Of a DNA stretch of 64,000 nt, positions 41,641 through 49,293 are shown one piece after another. The stretch's first letter is position 1. Each line of letters begins with the position of its first letter. A program made the translations under genes and the position numbers. The stretch lies in NCBI GenBank assembly GCA_019750135.1, contig JAIEOV010000005.1:124001-188000 (forward strand), written 5' to 3'. The notes below the pieces were generated by a model. It was not told where the DNA came from. It searched no databases and saw only the letters and a program-made list of their open reading frames with translations. The DNA is from Reyranella sp. GTDB taxonomy: Bacteria > Pseudomonadota > Alphaproteobacteria > Reyranellales > Reyranellaceae.

Positions 41641-42936
41641 TCAGCGCGTCGGCGCGGGGGCGGCAACCAGCTGCTGCCGGGCCGACAGCAGCGCGTCGGC
41701 GATTCTGTCGGCAGACAGCTGCGTGCCGCGATCGGTCCAGTGACCGTCGGTCAGGCGATAGGTTCCAGGCGCACCGTCGAGGACGTCGCGCAGGTCGACG
41801 ACCTGCAGCCCGTTCTGCCGCAGCGCAGCCGCCAGCCGGCGATGGCGCGCATCGGCGCTCAACGAATACGAATAGTAGCGCGGCCATGGACGCCAGAACG
41901 CGACATAGTCCGGATCGACCGTGCCGACGGGGATCAGGGCAATCACCAGCCGCTTGCCGTCGGCTGCAACCAGCCGCTCCATCGCCTGAAGCCAGCTCAG
42001 CGTCTCGCCCACCATGGCGTCGCCGGCCATTTGCCCGGCCTCGTCGGCGTTGCGCGGGACGGCCCAGTCCCCTGTCTCCCACTCGACGATGCCGGACAGC
42101 AGCCAGCCGCCGAGAAACTCCCGATCGTGCCGGCGATTGCGCACCGCGTGATGCAGCCGGCCATCGCCGCGCATCAGGATTTCACCGATCGTCTGTTCGC
42201 TGAGATTCGGGAAGTAGTGCAGCCGCATGTGGCGCGCGACCTTACCAACCGGCTCGGCCGTCGGCTGCTGCGCCCATTCGCCGAGCAGGGCGTCCTCACC
42301 CGGTATGGCCTTGTTCGCCCGGCCGATCTCGGACAGGCGCAGGCGGTTGGCGAGCAGCCACGTCGTGCGCGGCGCGACCGAGCCCAGGATCGATGGCGCC
42401 GGCAGTTCGTCGATAAAGGGCGGCAGCGAGAAGGGATCGAACGGCCGATCCATCATGTCGTTGCCGACATAGACGAAGACCGCGACGACATCGGGATCGA
42501 GGGCAAGCGCCACTTTCTTGATGCGCGCGTAGTACTGTCGCGGACCAGTGGCGGCGGCCGCCAGGTTGATCGCTTCCATGTCGGCGAGGCCCCGGGCAAC
42601 CCAGCGGCGCTCGACGAGCTCGGCCAGCGGCGCCGGAATGTAGTAGCCCTCGAGGAAGCTGTCGCCCATCAGCACGGAGCGGAACGGCACGCCTCGCGGA
42701 CGGGCGATCGAACGCGGACGGTCGCGCATCGCCCAATCGTTGTACGTCGGAACCAGTTCGGGAGTGTCGGCAAACACCGTCTTCACGTTGACCGTCAGCG
42801 CATCGATGGGAATGGGCCGCAGGCCGCGGGCTGGCCAGGACGGAGCAGACCAGGAGGCGATGTATTCCGCTCCGACGACAACCACCCCGACCAGCAGCAG
42901 TCCGTAAATCGGCCAGAACCAGAACCGCTTCGTCAT
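41641..42936 (-). CDS. Membrane-anchored SGNH-fold hydrolase or acetyltransferase
   Basis: A 431-residue protein. An N-terminal membrane anchor (FWFWPIYGLLLVGVVVVGAE, about 5-24) is followed by an SGNH domain: RSVLMGDSFLEGYY (block I Ser), INLAAAATGPRQYY (block II Gly), VFVYVGNDMMDR (block III Asn) and RLTDGHWTDRGTQL (block V Asp and His). The fold resembles AlgJ/AlgX-like polysaccharide O-acetylation proteins. Placed first in an operon with two methyltransferases, it probably edits acetyl groups on an exported glycan. The exact reaction is not known. Confidence 0.8.
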   Translation of the reverse strand: MTKRFWFWPIYGLLLVGVVVVGAEYIASWSAPSWPARGLRPIPIDALTVNVKTVFADTPELVPTYNDWAMRDRPRSIARPRGVPFRSVLMGDSFLEGYYIPAPLAELVERRWVARGLADMEAINLAAAATGPRQYYARIKKVALALDPDVVAVFVYVGNDMMDRPFDPFSLPPFIDELPAPSILGSVAPRTTWLLANRLRLSEIGRANKAIPGEDALLGEWAQQPTAEPVGKVARHMRLHYFPNLSEQTIGEILMRGDGRLHHAVRNRRHDREFLGGWLLSGIVEWETGDWAVPRNADEAGQMAGDAMVGETLSWLQAMERLVAADGKRLVIALIPVGTVDPDYVAFWRPWPRYYSYSLSADARHRRLAAALRQNGLQVVDLRDVLDGAPGTYRLTDGHWTDRGTQLSADRIADALLSARQQLVAAPAPTR

Positions 42937-43020
42937 GGAATGCGTTGCTACAGTCGCCCGGTTCAACGTCAACGGCACAATTATACCACGGTCTTGGAAC
43001 AAACTTCTCAGGTCGGCGTA

Positions 43021-44199
43021 GTGCCCATAGCCAGGTGCGTGGACGTGTCGAGGCTTCAGACGCAAACGACTGAAATATCGGCCTCCCAGGCGGCCTTGGA
43101 CGCCTGGCGCAAGATAATCGCGATCGTGGGCGGCAACTGGCGCCCCAACCTCGCGCGAGGATCCGATCCCGAGCTCCAGTATCTGCGGACGATCGTACGG
43201 CTTCGTACTGATCCCCTCGAAGCATCGGAGCGGCGGTTCGCGGAACTGATGAAAGCAGATCCCACGGCATTCCATGCCGTGGAAGAACACGCCGGCATCC
43301 TGGACCGCATGGGACAACACGACGCCGCCCTTGCCGAATACGAATCGGCAAGACGGGGGCGGCAGTTGGTCAGGCGAGGCATGCCGGACCGACCCTTCTT
43401 CACGCGCCATCGGACCACGTCCGTGGCCGAGATCGACGGTTATACGAAGGTGCTGAGGGCCGGGGCGTCGAACGAGGGAGTCTTTCCCTATGTGGCACGC
43501 GGTCATGCCTACCTCGCGACGCGACGCCCGCGGCTTGCGCTTCTCGACTATGACGAAGCCCTGAAACGAGCGCCGCTGGAAGCCGGCCTTCTCCTCGCGC
43601 GAGGCGAAGCGCTGGCGGCACTGGGCCGCCACGCCGAGGCCTTGCTGGCGTTCGACCAGGCCGTCGCCCGCTGCCCTCGAGATCCCGAAGCGCTCGGAAG
43701 CCGGGCCATCGTGCGCCTGGTGCTGGGTCGCGTCGCCGAGGCCGACGCCGACTGGTCGCGGCAGCTCGAGCTGTTGCCGCCGGAGCGCCACGCCGCGCGC
43801 GCCTCGGTGCTGCTGCGACTGGCAGAATACGACAGGGCGTCGGACGAGCTGGAGCGGGCCATCGAACGCGACTGCGGCGATCCCTACCTGCAGCTCTATC
43901 TGGTGATGGCGCTGCGACGGCTCGGTCGCACCATCCGAGCGAGAACCGATCCCGCGACGACCTGGCCCGGTCCTCTGATCGCGCTTCACCACGGCACGCT
44001 CCATCCAAGCGACGTCCTGGCGGCCGCCGACAATCCCGAGCGCCGTGCCGAAGCGCTGTTCCAGCTCGGCATATGGTCATACGCCCACGACCGGGCCGAG
44101 GCCGGCCGGTTGTGGCGGCAAGTGGCGGAGATTGCCGCTCCCGACACGATCGAGCACGCAGCGGCACGGCACGAAATCGAAAGACTGGGCATGGAATGA
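43021..44199 (+). CDS. TPR-repeat protein of the glycan cluster
   Basis: A protein of about 392 residues with at least five TPR units in its second half: VFPYVARGHAYLATRRPRLA, LLDYDEALKRAPLEAGLLLA, ALLAFDQAVARCPRDPEALG and RASDELERAIERDCGDPYLQ. The N-terminal 130 residues are helical with LDRMGQHDAALAEYESARRG. There is no signal peptide. The start is uncertain: GTG at 43021 is in frame, but no strong ribosome-binding site was found. The stop overlaps the ATG of a small membrane protein (ATGA). It probably organises a membrane-bound glycan-modifying complex. Confidence 0.75.
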   Translation: MPIARCVDVSRLQTQTTEISASQAALDAWRKIIAIVGGNWRPNLARGSDPELQYLRTIVRLRTDPLEASERRFAELMKADPTAFHAVEEHAGILDRMGQHDAALAEYESARRGRQLVRRGMPDRPFFTRHRTTSVAEIDGYTKVLRAGASNEGVFPYVARGHAYLATRRPRLALLDYDEALKRAPLEAGLLLARGEALAALGRHAEALLAFDQAVARCPRDPEALGSRAIVRLVLGRVAEADADWSRQLELLPPERHAARASVLLRLAEYDRASDELERAIERDCGDPYLQLYLVMALRRLGRTIRARTDPATTWPGPLIALHHGTLHPSDVLAAADNPERRAEALFQLGIWSYAHDRAEAGRLWRQVAEIAAPDTIEHAAARHEIERLGME

Positions 44200-44468
44200 T
44201 CGGCGCCATCGTCACCCTGGCGGCATGTGCGCTGCTGTGCTCCGGCCTTGCGACGCTCGGCAACCACGCCATTGCGCGCGAGTTCCGCGACTTCGATCTC
44301 CGCAAGAACACGGAGATCCTCATGGATCCGACGATAGCGGTGCGCTACGCCGAATACCGGCTGGCGACGAACATCTTCTATCGGCAAAGCCTGGTGCTCT
44401 GGACCGTCCTCGGCCTGTCGGTCGCCTACGTGGTCGTCGGGACTTTTCTGGAGCGCTATGTGCCTTAG
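44196..44468 (+). CDS. Small two-helix membrane protein
   Basis: A 90-residue protein with helices at about 3-22 (GAIVTLAACALLCSGLATLG) and about 66-84 (SLVLWTVLGLSVAYVVVGTF). A charged loop (REFRDFDLRKNTEILMDPTI) lies between them. It is translationally coupled to the TPR protein and is probably its membrane anchor. It ends in a 4-base convergent overlap with the FkbM gene. Confidence 0.7.
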   Translation: MIGAIVTLAACALLCSGLATLGNHAIAREFRDFDLRKNTEILMDPTIAVRYAEYRLATNIFYRQSLVLWTVLGLSVAYVVVGTFLERYVP

Positions 44469-45199
44469 AGGGCCAACAGGCTCGGGGCCACGAACACGGC
44501 GTCGGCCCAGCGCAGCACGGCACGATTGACGGCATGGTGCCGCTGATCGTGGATGCCTTGCAGAGCATAGCCCCACGAGCGGAGATGGTCGGCGATATCC
44601 CAGAAGGTCGGCTGGTCGCGATACAGCGGCTGGAAGAGGACTTCCAGCGCAATCAGGCCGATCGCCTGACGGGCAAGCAGGCTCGCGGCGCCGCGCAACG
44701 CCAACAGCTCCGCGCCCTGGATGTCCATCTTGAGGATGTCCAGTCGGTCGAGCCCGTGGCTGGCACACAGCGAGTCGAGCGAGACCGCCTGGACTTCGAT
44801 CGGCGGCAACGTCTCGACGGGTGCATCGTAGTAACGCATGTCGCCGACCTCGAGCAGCGAGTGCGCCCCGCTGTGCGAGGTCCGGCGGAGCGAGACACTG
44901 CCGCCCGATTCGGCCAGCGCACAGGGCAGCAGTTCAACGCGATCGCCGAACGGCGCCAGCGCCTGCCGCGCGAGGGCGAAATTCTCCGGCTCGGGCTCGA
45001 GGGCGATGACGCGACTGCGCGGGAAGTGTTTCAGGTACTCGATCGTCGTCTGGCCATGGTGCGCTCCGGCATCGACCACCGACAACGAAGGTGCGCTGGC
45101 AAATATTCGAAGCTGTGCCGCCAGCAGGTCAGGCAATTCAGGACCTGCCGGCTCTCGTTCTTTCGGCGCAGAGGGCGTGGCTCGCCTCCACCGGAACAT
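44465..45199 (-). CDS. FkbM-family methyltransferase
   Basis: A 244-residue single-domain FkbM protein: LSVVDAGAHHGQTTIEYLKH (SAM loop), SRVIALEPEPENFALARQAL and LDILKMDIQGAELLALRGAA. It lacks the accessory module of the FkbM protein at 39158. Its ATG shares a base with the stop of the upstream solute-binding protein (TGATG), so the two are coupled, an unusual pairing. The target is probably a sugar or lipid hydroxyl. Confidence 0.85.
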   Translation of the reverse strand: MFRWRRATPSAPKEREPAGPELPDLLAAQLRIFASAPSLSVVDAGAHHGQTTIEYLKHFPRSRVIALEPEPENFALARQALAPFGDRVELLPCALAESGGSVSLRRTSHSGAHSLLEVGDMRYYDAPVETLPPIEVQAVSLDSLCASHGLDRLDILKMDIQGAELLALRGAASLLARQAIGLIALEVLFQPLYRDQPTFWDIADHLRSWGYALQGIHDQRHHAVNRAVLRWADAVFVAPSLLAL

Positions 45200-46782
45200 C
45201 AGCCCTCCTTCGCCACCTCCCAGAACGCCGGCACGATCGTCTCCCCGACGCCGGTGACGTTCGTCCGCACGGCGGTGAACTGCTTCCATTGGCCGCCGTT
45301 GATGTAGGGCACGACCTGGTACGCGCGCTCCTGGATGCGGTCGGCGAGCTTGGCGCGTTCGGCTTCGTCGGTGCTCTCCCACCAGCTGCGGCGCAGGCGC
45401 TGCAGTTCCTCGTCACAGGGGAAGCCGGCGATCTCGTTGGGGCACGGCGTCGCGAGGTAGACGTTGGTGAGCGGCGTCGAGGCATCGAGCGCCGTGGCGA
45501 TGGTGATGAACAGGTTCCAGCCGCCTTTGTCGACCGGGCCTTTGTTGTTGCGGCGTTGCGAGAGGGTGCCCCAGTCGAGCGGCTGGACGTCGACCTTGAA
45601 GCCCGCCTTGCGCATGCCGTCGGCGACCACGACGGTGGCGTTGAAGTTGGCGCTGAGATCGCTCGGCTGCATGAAGACGACCGGCCGGCCGTCGTAGCCC
45701 GATTCCTTCAGCAGGGCCTTCGCCTTCTCGAAGTCCGGCTTTTCGAGGCCGGCGGTGCCGGCCGACGTCTCCATCGGCGTGCCGCACATGAAGAACGACC
45801 CGCAGAACGGCCGCATGTTCTCAGGCGGCGCGCCAAGAGACTGCAGGATCGCCGTCTGGTCGATCGTGTGCAGCAACGCCAGGCGGGCCTTCGGGTTGTC
45901 GAACGGCGGCTGCAGGTGATTGGGCCGGATCCACGCCATGCTGCCGCTCGGGTCGACCGTGACCAGACGTACCTTCTTGTCCGCCTTCAGTACGGGATAA
46001 GTGTCCATCGCCGGGTTCTGCAGGTAGTCGATCTCGCCCGCCGTCAGCGCCGAGATGGCGGTGTTGGGATCGGGCATCGACAGCCATTCGATGCGGTCGA
46101 CCTTGGCCACCTTGCCGCCGGCGAGGCCGTCGGGCTTCTCCTGGCGCGGCACGTAGTGGGGATTGCGGACGTAGACTGCCTTCGAGCCTGGCCGCCATTC
46201 CTCCTTCACGAAGATGAAGGGCCCGGAGCCGACGGCGCTGGAGATCTGCGCCGTCGCAGGTGTCTTCGCCACCGCCTCGGGCATGACGAACAGCGCGTTC
46301 GAGAGCGGCTTGGCCAGCGCGTCCAGTACCAGGCCGAACGGATCGCGCAGCGCCAGGGTGAAGGTGAGATCGTCGACCGCCTCGAGCTGGGCGCCGGCCG
46401 AGAACAGCGCCTTGCCGACGATATCGCGATCCTTCCAGCGCAGGATCGAGGCGACGGCGTCGGCAGCCCGCACCGGGCTGCCGTCATGGAACTTCTGGCC
46501 GGGGCGCAGGCGGAACTTGTAGGTCTTGCGGTCGGGCGAGACCTCCCAGGTGTCGACCATCTGGGGCTGCGGCTTGCCTTTCGAATCGAGCGCGAAGAGC
46601 TGATCGTAGACCAGGTAGCCGTGATAGGCCGCGTAGGTCGCGGTGTTGAACACCGGGTCGATGCCCTTGAGGTCGCTGACCAGGACGACCTTCAGCACCT
46701 TGTCGGCCGAACGCGCGTTCGTGGCGATGAGGACCGGCGCGGCGCCGGCCAGCGCCATCAGGGCGCGTCGTGTGAACTGCAT
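45199..46782 (-). CDS. Family-5 ABC solute-binding protein (peptide/nickel type)
   Basis: A 527-residue periplasmic binding protein (SBP_bac_5). The signal peptide is RRALMALAGAAPVLIATNARS with a Tat-like RR. Core segments are VLVSDLKGIDPVFNTATYAA, YKFRLRPGQKFHDGSPVRAA, GSGPFIFVKEEW and AFWEVAKEG near the end. Size is normal for oligopeptide or glycoside binders. No permease or ATPase follows; the next gene is an FkbM methyltransferase. Either the transporter is elsewhere or the protein works as a stand-alone binder. Confidence 0.88.
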   Translation of the reverse strand: MQFTRRALMALAGAAPVLIATNARSADKVLKVVLVSDLKGIDPVFNTATYAAYHGYLVYDQLFALDSKGKPQPQMVDTWEVSPDRKTYKFRLRPGQKFHDGSPVRAADAVASILRWKDRDIVGKALFSAGAQLEAVDDLTFTLALRDPFGLVLDALAKPLSNALFVMPEAVAKTPATAQISSAVGSGPFIFVKEEWRPGSKAVYVRNPHYVPRQEKPDGLAGGKVAKVDRIEWLSMPDPNTAISALTAGEIDYLQNPAMDTYPVLKADKKVRLVTVDPSGSMAWIRPNHLQPPFDNPKARLALLHTIDQTAILQSLGAPPENMRPFCGSFFMCGTPMETSAGTAGLEKPDFEKAKALLKESGYDGRPVVFMQPSDLSANFNATVVVADGMRKAGFKVDVQPLDWGTLSQRRNNKGPVDKGGWNLFITIATALDASTPLTNVYLATPCPNEIAGFPCDEELQRLRRSWWESTDEAERAKLADRIQERAYQVVPYINGGQWKQFTAVRTNVTGVGETIVPAFWEVAKEG

Positions 46783-46854
46783 CTGTCTCTACCTGCGAAC
46801 TGGAAGATAGCGAGGATATTGCCCTTCAAGGGGCAGCGGGTGAAATAGCGATCT

Positions 46855-48009
46855 ATGACCCCGAAGTCTCTACCCACCCCTTCTTCCGCAGACCGGGCGG
46901 CGATGCCGCGTCCCGCCGAACAATTCATGTGGAATGACGCGCAGAAGCTGGTGGCGCATCGCAACATGCATCACCTGTTCCCGACCCAGGTCATCAAGGC
47001 CGGCGCGCCGGTCCGGGCGCTGCCGCGGCGGGAGATGGATATCGACGTGGCCGCCTACATGGCCGAGGCCGAGGTCACGGGGCTGCTGGCCATCCGGCGC
47101 GGCGAGATCGTGCTCGAGCGCTATGCGCGCGGCAACGACGAGTCGACTGTGTGGGCTTCGCGCTCGATGGCGAAATCGATCACGTCGCTGATGGTCGGCA
47201 CGGCCGTGCGGTCGGGGCACATCGAGTCGGTGGACGACCCGGTCGTGCGGTACGTGCCGGAGCTCGCGGGCACGCATTACGACACCGTCACCTTGCGCCA
47301 CTGCCTGCAAATGACGTCCGGCGTCGCCTATTCCGAGGACTACCTGGACCGGTCGAGCGATGTCGCCCGGCTGCAGCTCTGCACGGTCCAGGGCAAGAAG
47401 GGTGCGTTCCTGAATTTCCTGAAGGATCTCGGCAGCCGGCGGGACCGCAAGACCAATACACCCGGCTCGGTGTTCAACTACTGCAGCGCCGATTCCGTGC
47501 TGCTCGGCCTGGTGCTGGAGCGTGCGCTCGGCTGGACGGCGCCGGTCCAGCTCGAGCGCGAGCTGTGGAGCCGGGCCGGCATGGAGGGCGATGCCTACTG
47601 GAACCTCGAAGCCCCCGGCGGCAGCGCGTTCACGGCGTCGGGCTTCGGCGCGACCTTGCGCGACTATGGCCGCCTGGCGCTGTTCGTCCTGGGCAGCGGG
47701 GACGAGTGGATGCGGGAATCGGCGATCCCCTCGCGCGCGTCGATCGAGGCCGGCTCGCCCTACGGTTTCCAATGGTGGCTGCACGAGCATCGCGGCGTCG
47801 TGTCGAGCAAGGTCGGCGCCGGCGATGCCACGCTGCGCGGCGGCAGCAGCGTCTTCTATGCGCTCGGCAATGCGGGCCAGGTCATCCTGGTGAACCCGGC
47901 CGAGGACACGGTGGTCGTCAAATGGGCGATCTGGGGCGCGCCGGCGCAGTTCGAGGAGCGGCGGCGCCAGGACCGCGCGTTCTTCGCCGCGCTGTTCGAC
48001 GCCTTCTAG
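46855..48009 (+). CDS. Beta-lactamase-fold serine hydrolase (class C-like)
   Basis: A 384-residue penicillin-binding-protein-like hydrolase. The catalytic SxxK is SMAK in WASRSMAKSITSLMVGTAV. The YxN-like motif is YCSADS in GSVFNYCSADSVLLGLVLER. HYDTVTLRHCLQMTSGVAYS is the usual connecting strand. The last motif (KTG-like) is not obvious, as often in esterase-type members. There is no clear signal peptide. Members include esterases, D-aminopeptidases and 6-aminohexanoate hydrolases, so the substrate is open. The start could also be the ATG at 46903. It is divergent from the solute-binding protein. Confidence 0.82.
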   Translation: MTPKSLPTPSSADRAAMPRPAEQFMWNDAQKLVAHRNMHHLFPTQVIKAGAPVRALPRREMDIDVAAYMAEAEVTGLLAIRRGEIVLERYARGNDESTVWASRSMAKSITSLMVGTAVRSGHIESVDDPVVRYVPELAGTHYDTVTLRHCLQMTSGVAYSEDYLDRSSDVARLQLCTVQGKKGAFLNFLKDLGSRRDRKTNTPGSVFNYCSADSVLLGLVLERALGWTAPVQLERELWSRAGMEGDAYWNLEAPGGSAFTASGFGATLRDYGRLALFVLGSGDEWMRESAIPSRASIEAGSPYGFQWWLHEHRGVVSSKVGAGDATLRGGSSVFYALGNAGQVILVNPAEDTVVVKWAIWGAPAQFEERRRQDRAFFAALFDAF

Positions 48010-48419
48010 GCGTTGTCCGTTTTGCCATAGGCGAGGCTCAGCACCACGCCGCCGGCCTCATCGTCGAAGACCAGCTCGTCTTCAGGCACCTGCAACGATG
48101 CCCCCTGCTTCATCTTCGACCGAGCCCAGCCCTGGCCCGCCGTGCTGAACACGTGAAGCACCAGCCAAAAGCTCACGAGGCCGACGGCAGGAAGGTCGAG
48201 CTCCAGCTTCTCGTCGTGGCCGGGCCGCAATTCACGATCATCGAACCACCAGACCTTCGACATCTTGCTGGGAGCTTCGGCCGCGGAGATGCGCACGAGC
48301 TGGCGTCGGCCAGATTTCGCGTGAGCCGTGACGCGCAAGGGACGCTTGCCGTCAGCCACCTTTACATAGACGGGTTCCACCATGCCCTCCCAGGTGGTGT
48401 TCTCGCCGATGCCGGACAA
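48006..48419 (-). CDS. Hypothetical beta-rich protein
   Basis: A 137-residue protein, or 125 from the internal ATG at 48383 (MVEPVYVKV). It is mostly beta: VKVADGKRPLRVTAHAKSGR, RQLVRISAAEAP, LVSFWLVLHVFSTAG and EDELVFDDEAGGVVLSLAYG. No family is recognised. It converges with the serine hydrolase gene with a 4-base overlap. Confidence 0.6.
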   Translation of the reverse strand: MSGIGENTTWEGMVEPVYVKVADGKRPLRVTAHAKSGRRQLVRISAAEAPSKMSKVWWFDDRELRPGHDEKLELDLPAVGLVSFWLVLHVFSTAGQGWARSKMKQGASLQVPEDELVFDDEAGGVVLSLAYGKTDNA

Positions 48420-48498
48420 GGCGTCGAGGGGCGTACGCTATTGCACTCGGCGCGCGCAATCCATACCCGGTCACGGCCAGGTCACTCGCATACTCGTT

Positions 48499-49293
48499 CT
48501 ATTTCGGACAGGCCGGCGCCTCGCGCATCTGCAGGTCGCGCAGGTGCGCCGCTACCGTGATCACGCCTGCGTCGGCGACCACGCCGTCCATGACGCCCGA
48601 ATCGTAAAGACGGCCTCGCAGCGTTACGATGGGCTTTACGTCGGTCCGGCCCGCCCGCGTGACAGCCAGGCTGAACGGCCACGACTGCTTGGCCGGCACC
48701 TCGACGCGGCGCTGCGACGGCGGCGGCTTGTCGGCGGCGCCCGTGGCCGCGCGCTTCACGTCGAGCAGGAAAGCGCCGCCTTCGGCCTCGGGGACGAACA
48801 CGAGCAGCGGGAAAGCCTCGCTTCCGGCCGCCAGCCGCCGCGCCAGCCAGTCCACCGCCGCAACGGGCATGTGGGTGAACGAGGGCAGCAGCGATGGCTG
48901 CGGGCCGTCGGGCGTGGTTCTGTCGACCCGCCAGGCGCCGTGCTCTCTCTCCGCCTTCCCCTGCACCTCGCGGTCGGCTCCGTTCAGAACCTGGACGCCG
49001 CGCCAGGAGAAGTCGGTGCCGCGCGGTTCCTCGCCAACCAGGCGCGAGGTGAAGCGCACCTTGAACGAGGGGGTGAGCGAGGCGTCGACGGTAAGCTCGC
49101 GCCGGATCCGCCACCCGTCGCAGGTGAGCTCGACGTCCTGGACGATGGTGCCGATGCGCGTCGCGTTCAGCGCGGTGCCGAGGCGCAGTGTGTATTCCGC
49201 GCGATGAGGGCGCATCTGCGCATCGGCGGATCCGGCGACCAGCAGCGCCGCGCCGGCCGACAAGAAAGCAGCGATCCCGGCAATGCCCTTCAT
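48499..49293 (-). CDS. EipB-like periplasmic envelope protein (DUF1849)
   Basis: A 264-residue exported protein. The signal peptide is MKGIAGIAAFLSAGAALLVA ending SADA. The mature part starts QMRPHRAEYTLRLG and contains IVQDVELTCDGWRIRRELTV, FSWRGVQVLNGADREVQGKA and a C-terminal EAPACPK. The two Cys (CDGW and APAC) match the conserved disulfide of EipB, a spiral beta protein needed for envelope integrity in Brucella. Its ATG overlaps the stop of hpnN (ATGA), linking envelope stability to hopanoid transport in one operon. Confidence 0.8.
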   Translation of the reverse strand: MKGIAGIAAFLSAGAALLVAGSADAQMRPHRAEYTLRLGTALNATRIGTIVQDVELTCDGWRIRRELTVDASLTPSFKVRFTSRLVGEEPRGTDFSWRGVQVLNGADREVQGKAEREHGAWRVDRTTPDGPQPSLLPSFTHMPVAAVDWLARRLAAGSEAFPLLVFVPEAEGGAFLLDVKRAATGAADKPPPSQRRVEVPAKQSWPFSLAVTRAGRTDVKPIVTLRGRLYDSGVMDGVVADAGVITVAAHLRDLQMREAPACPK

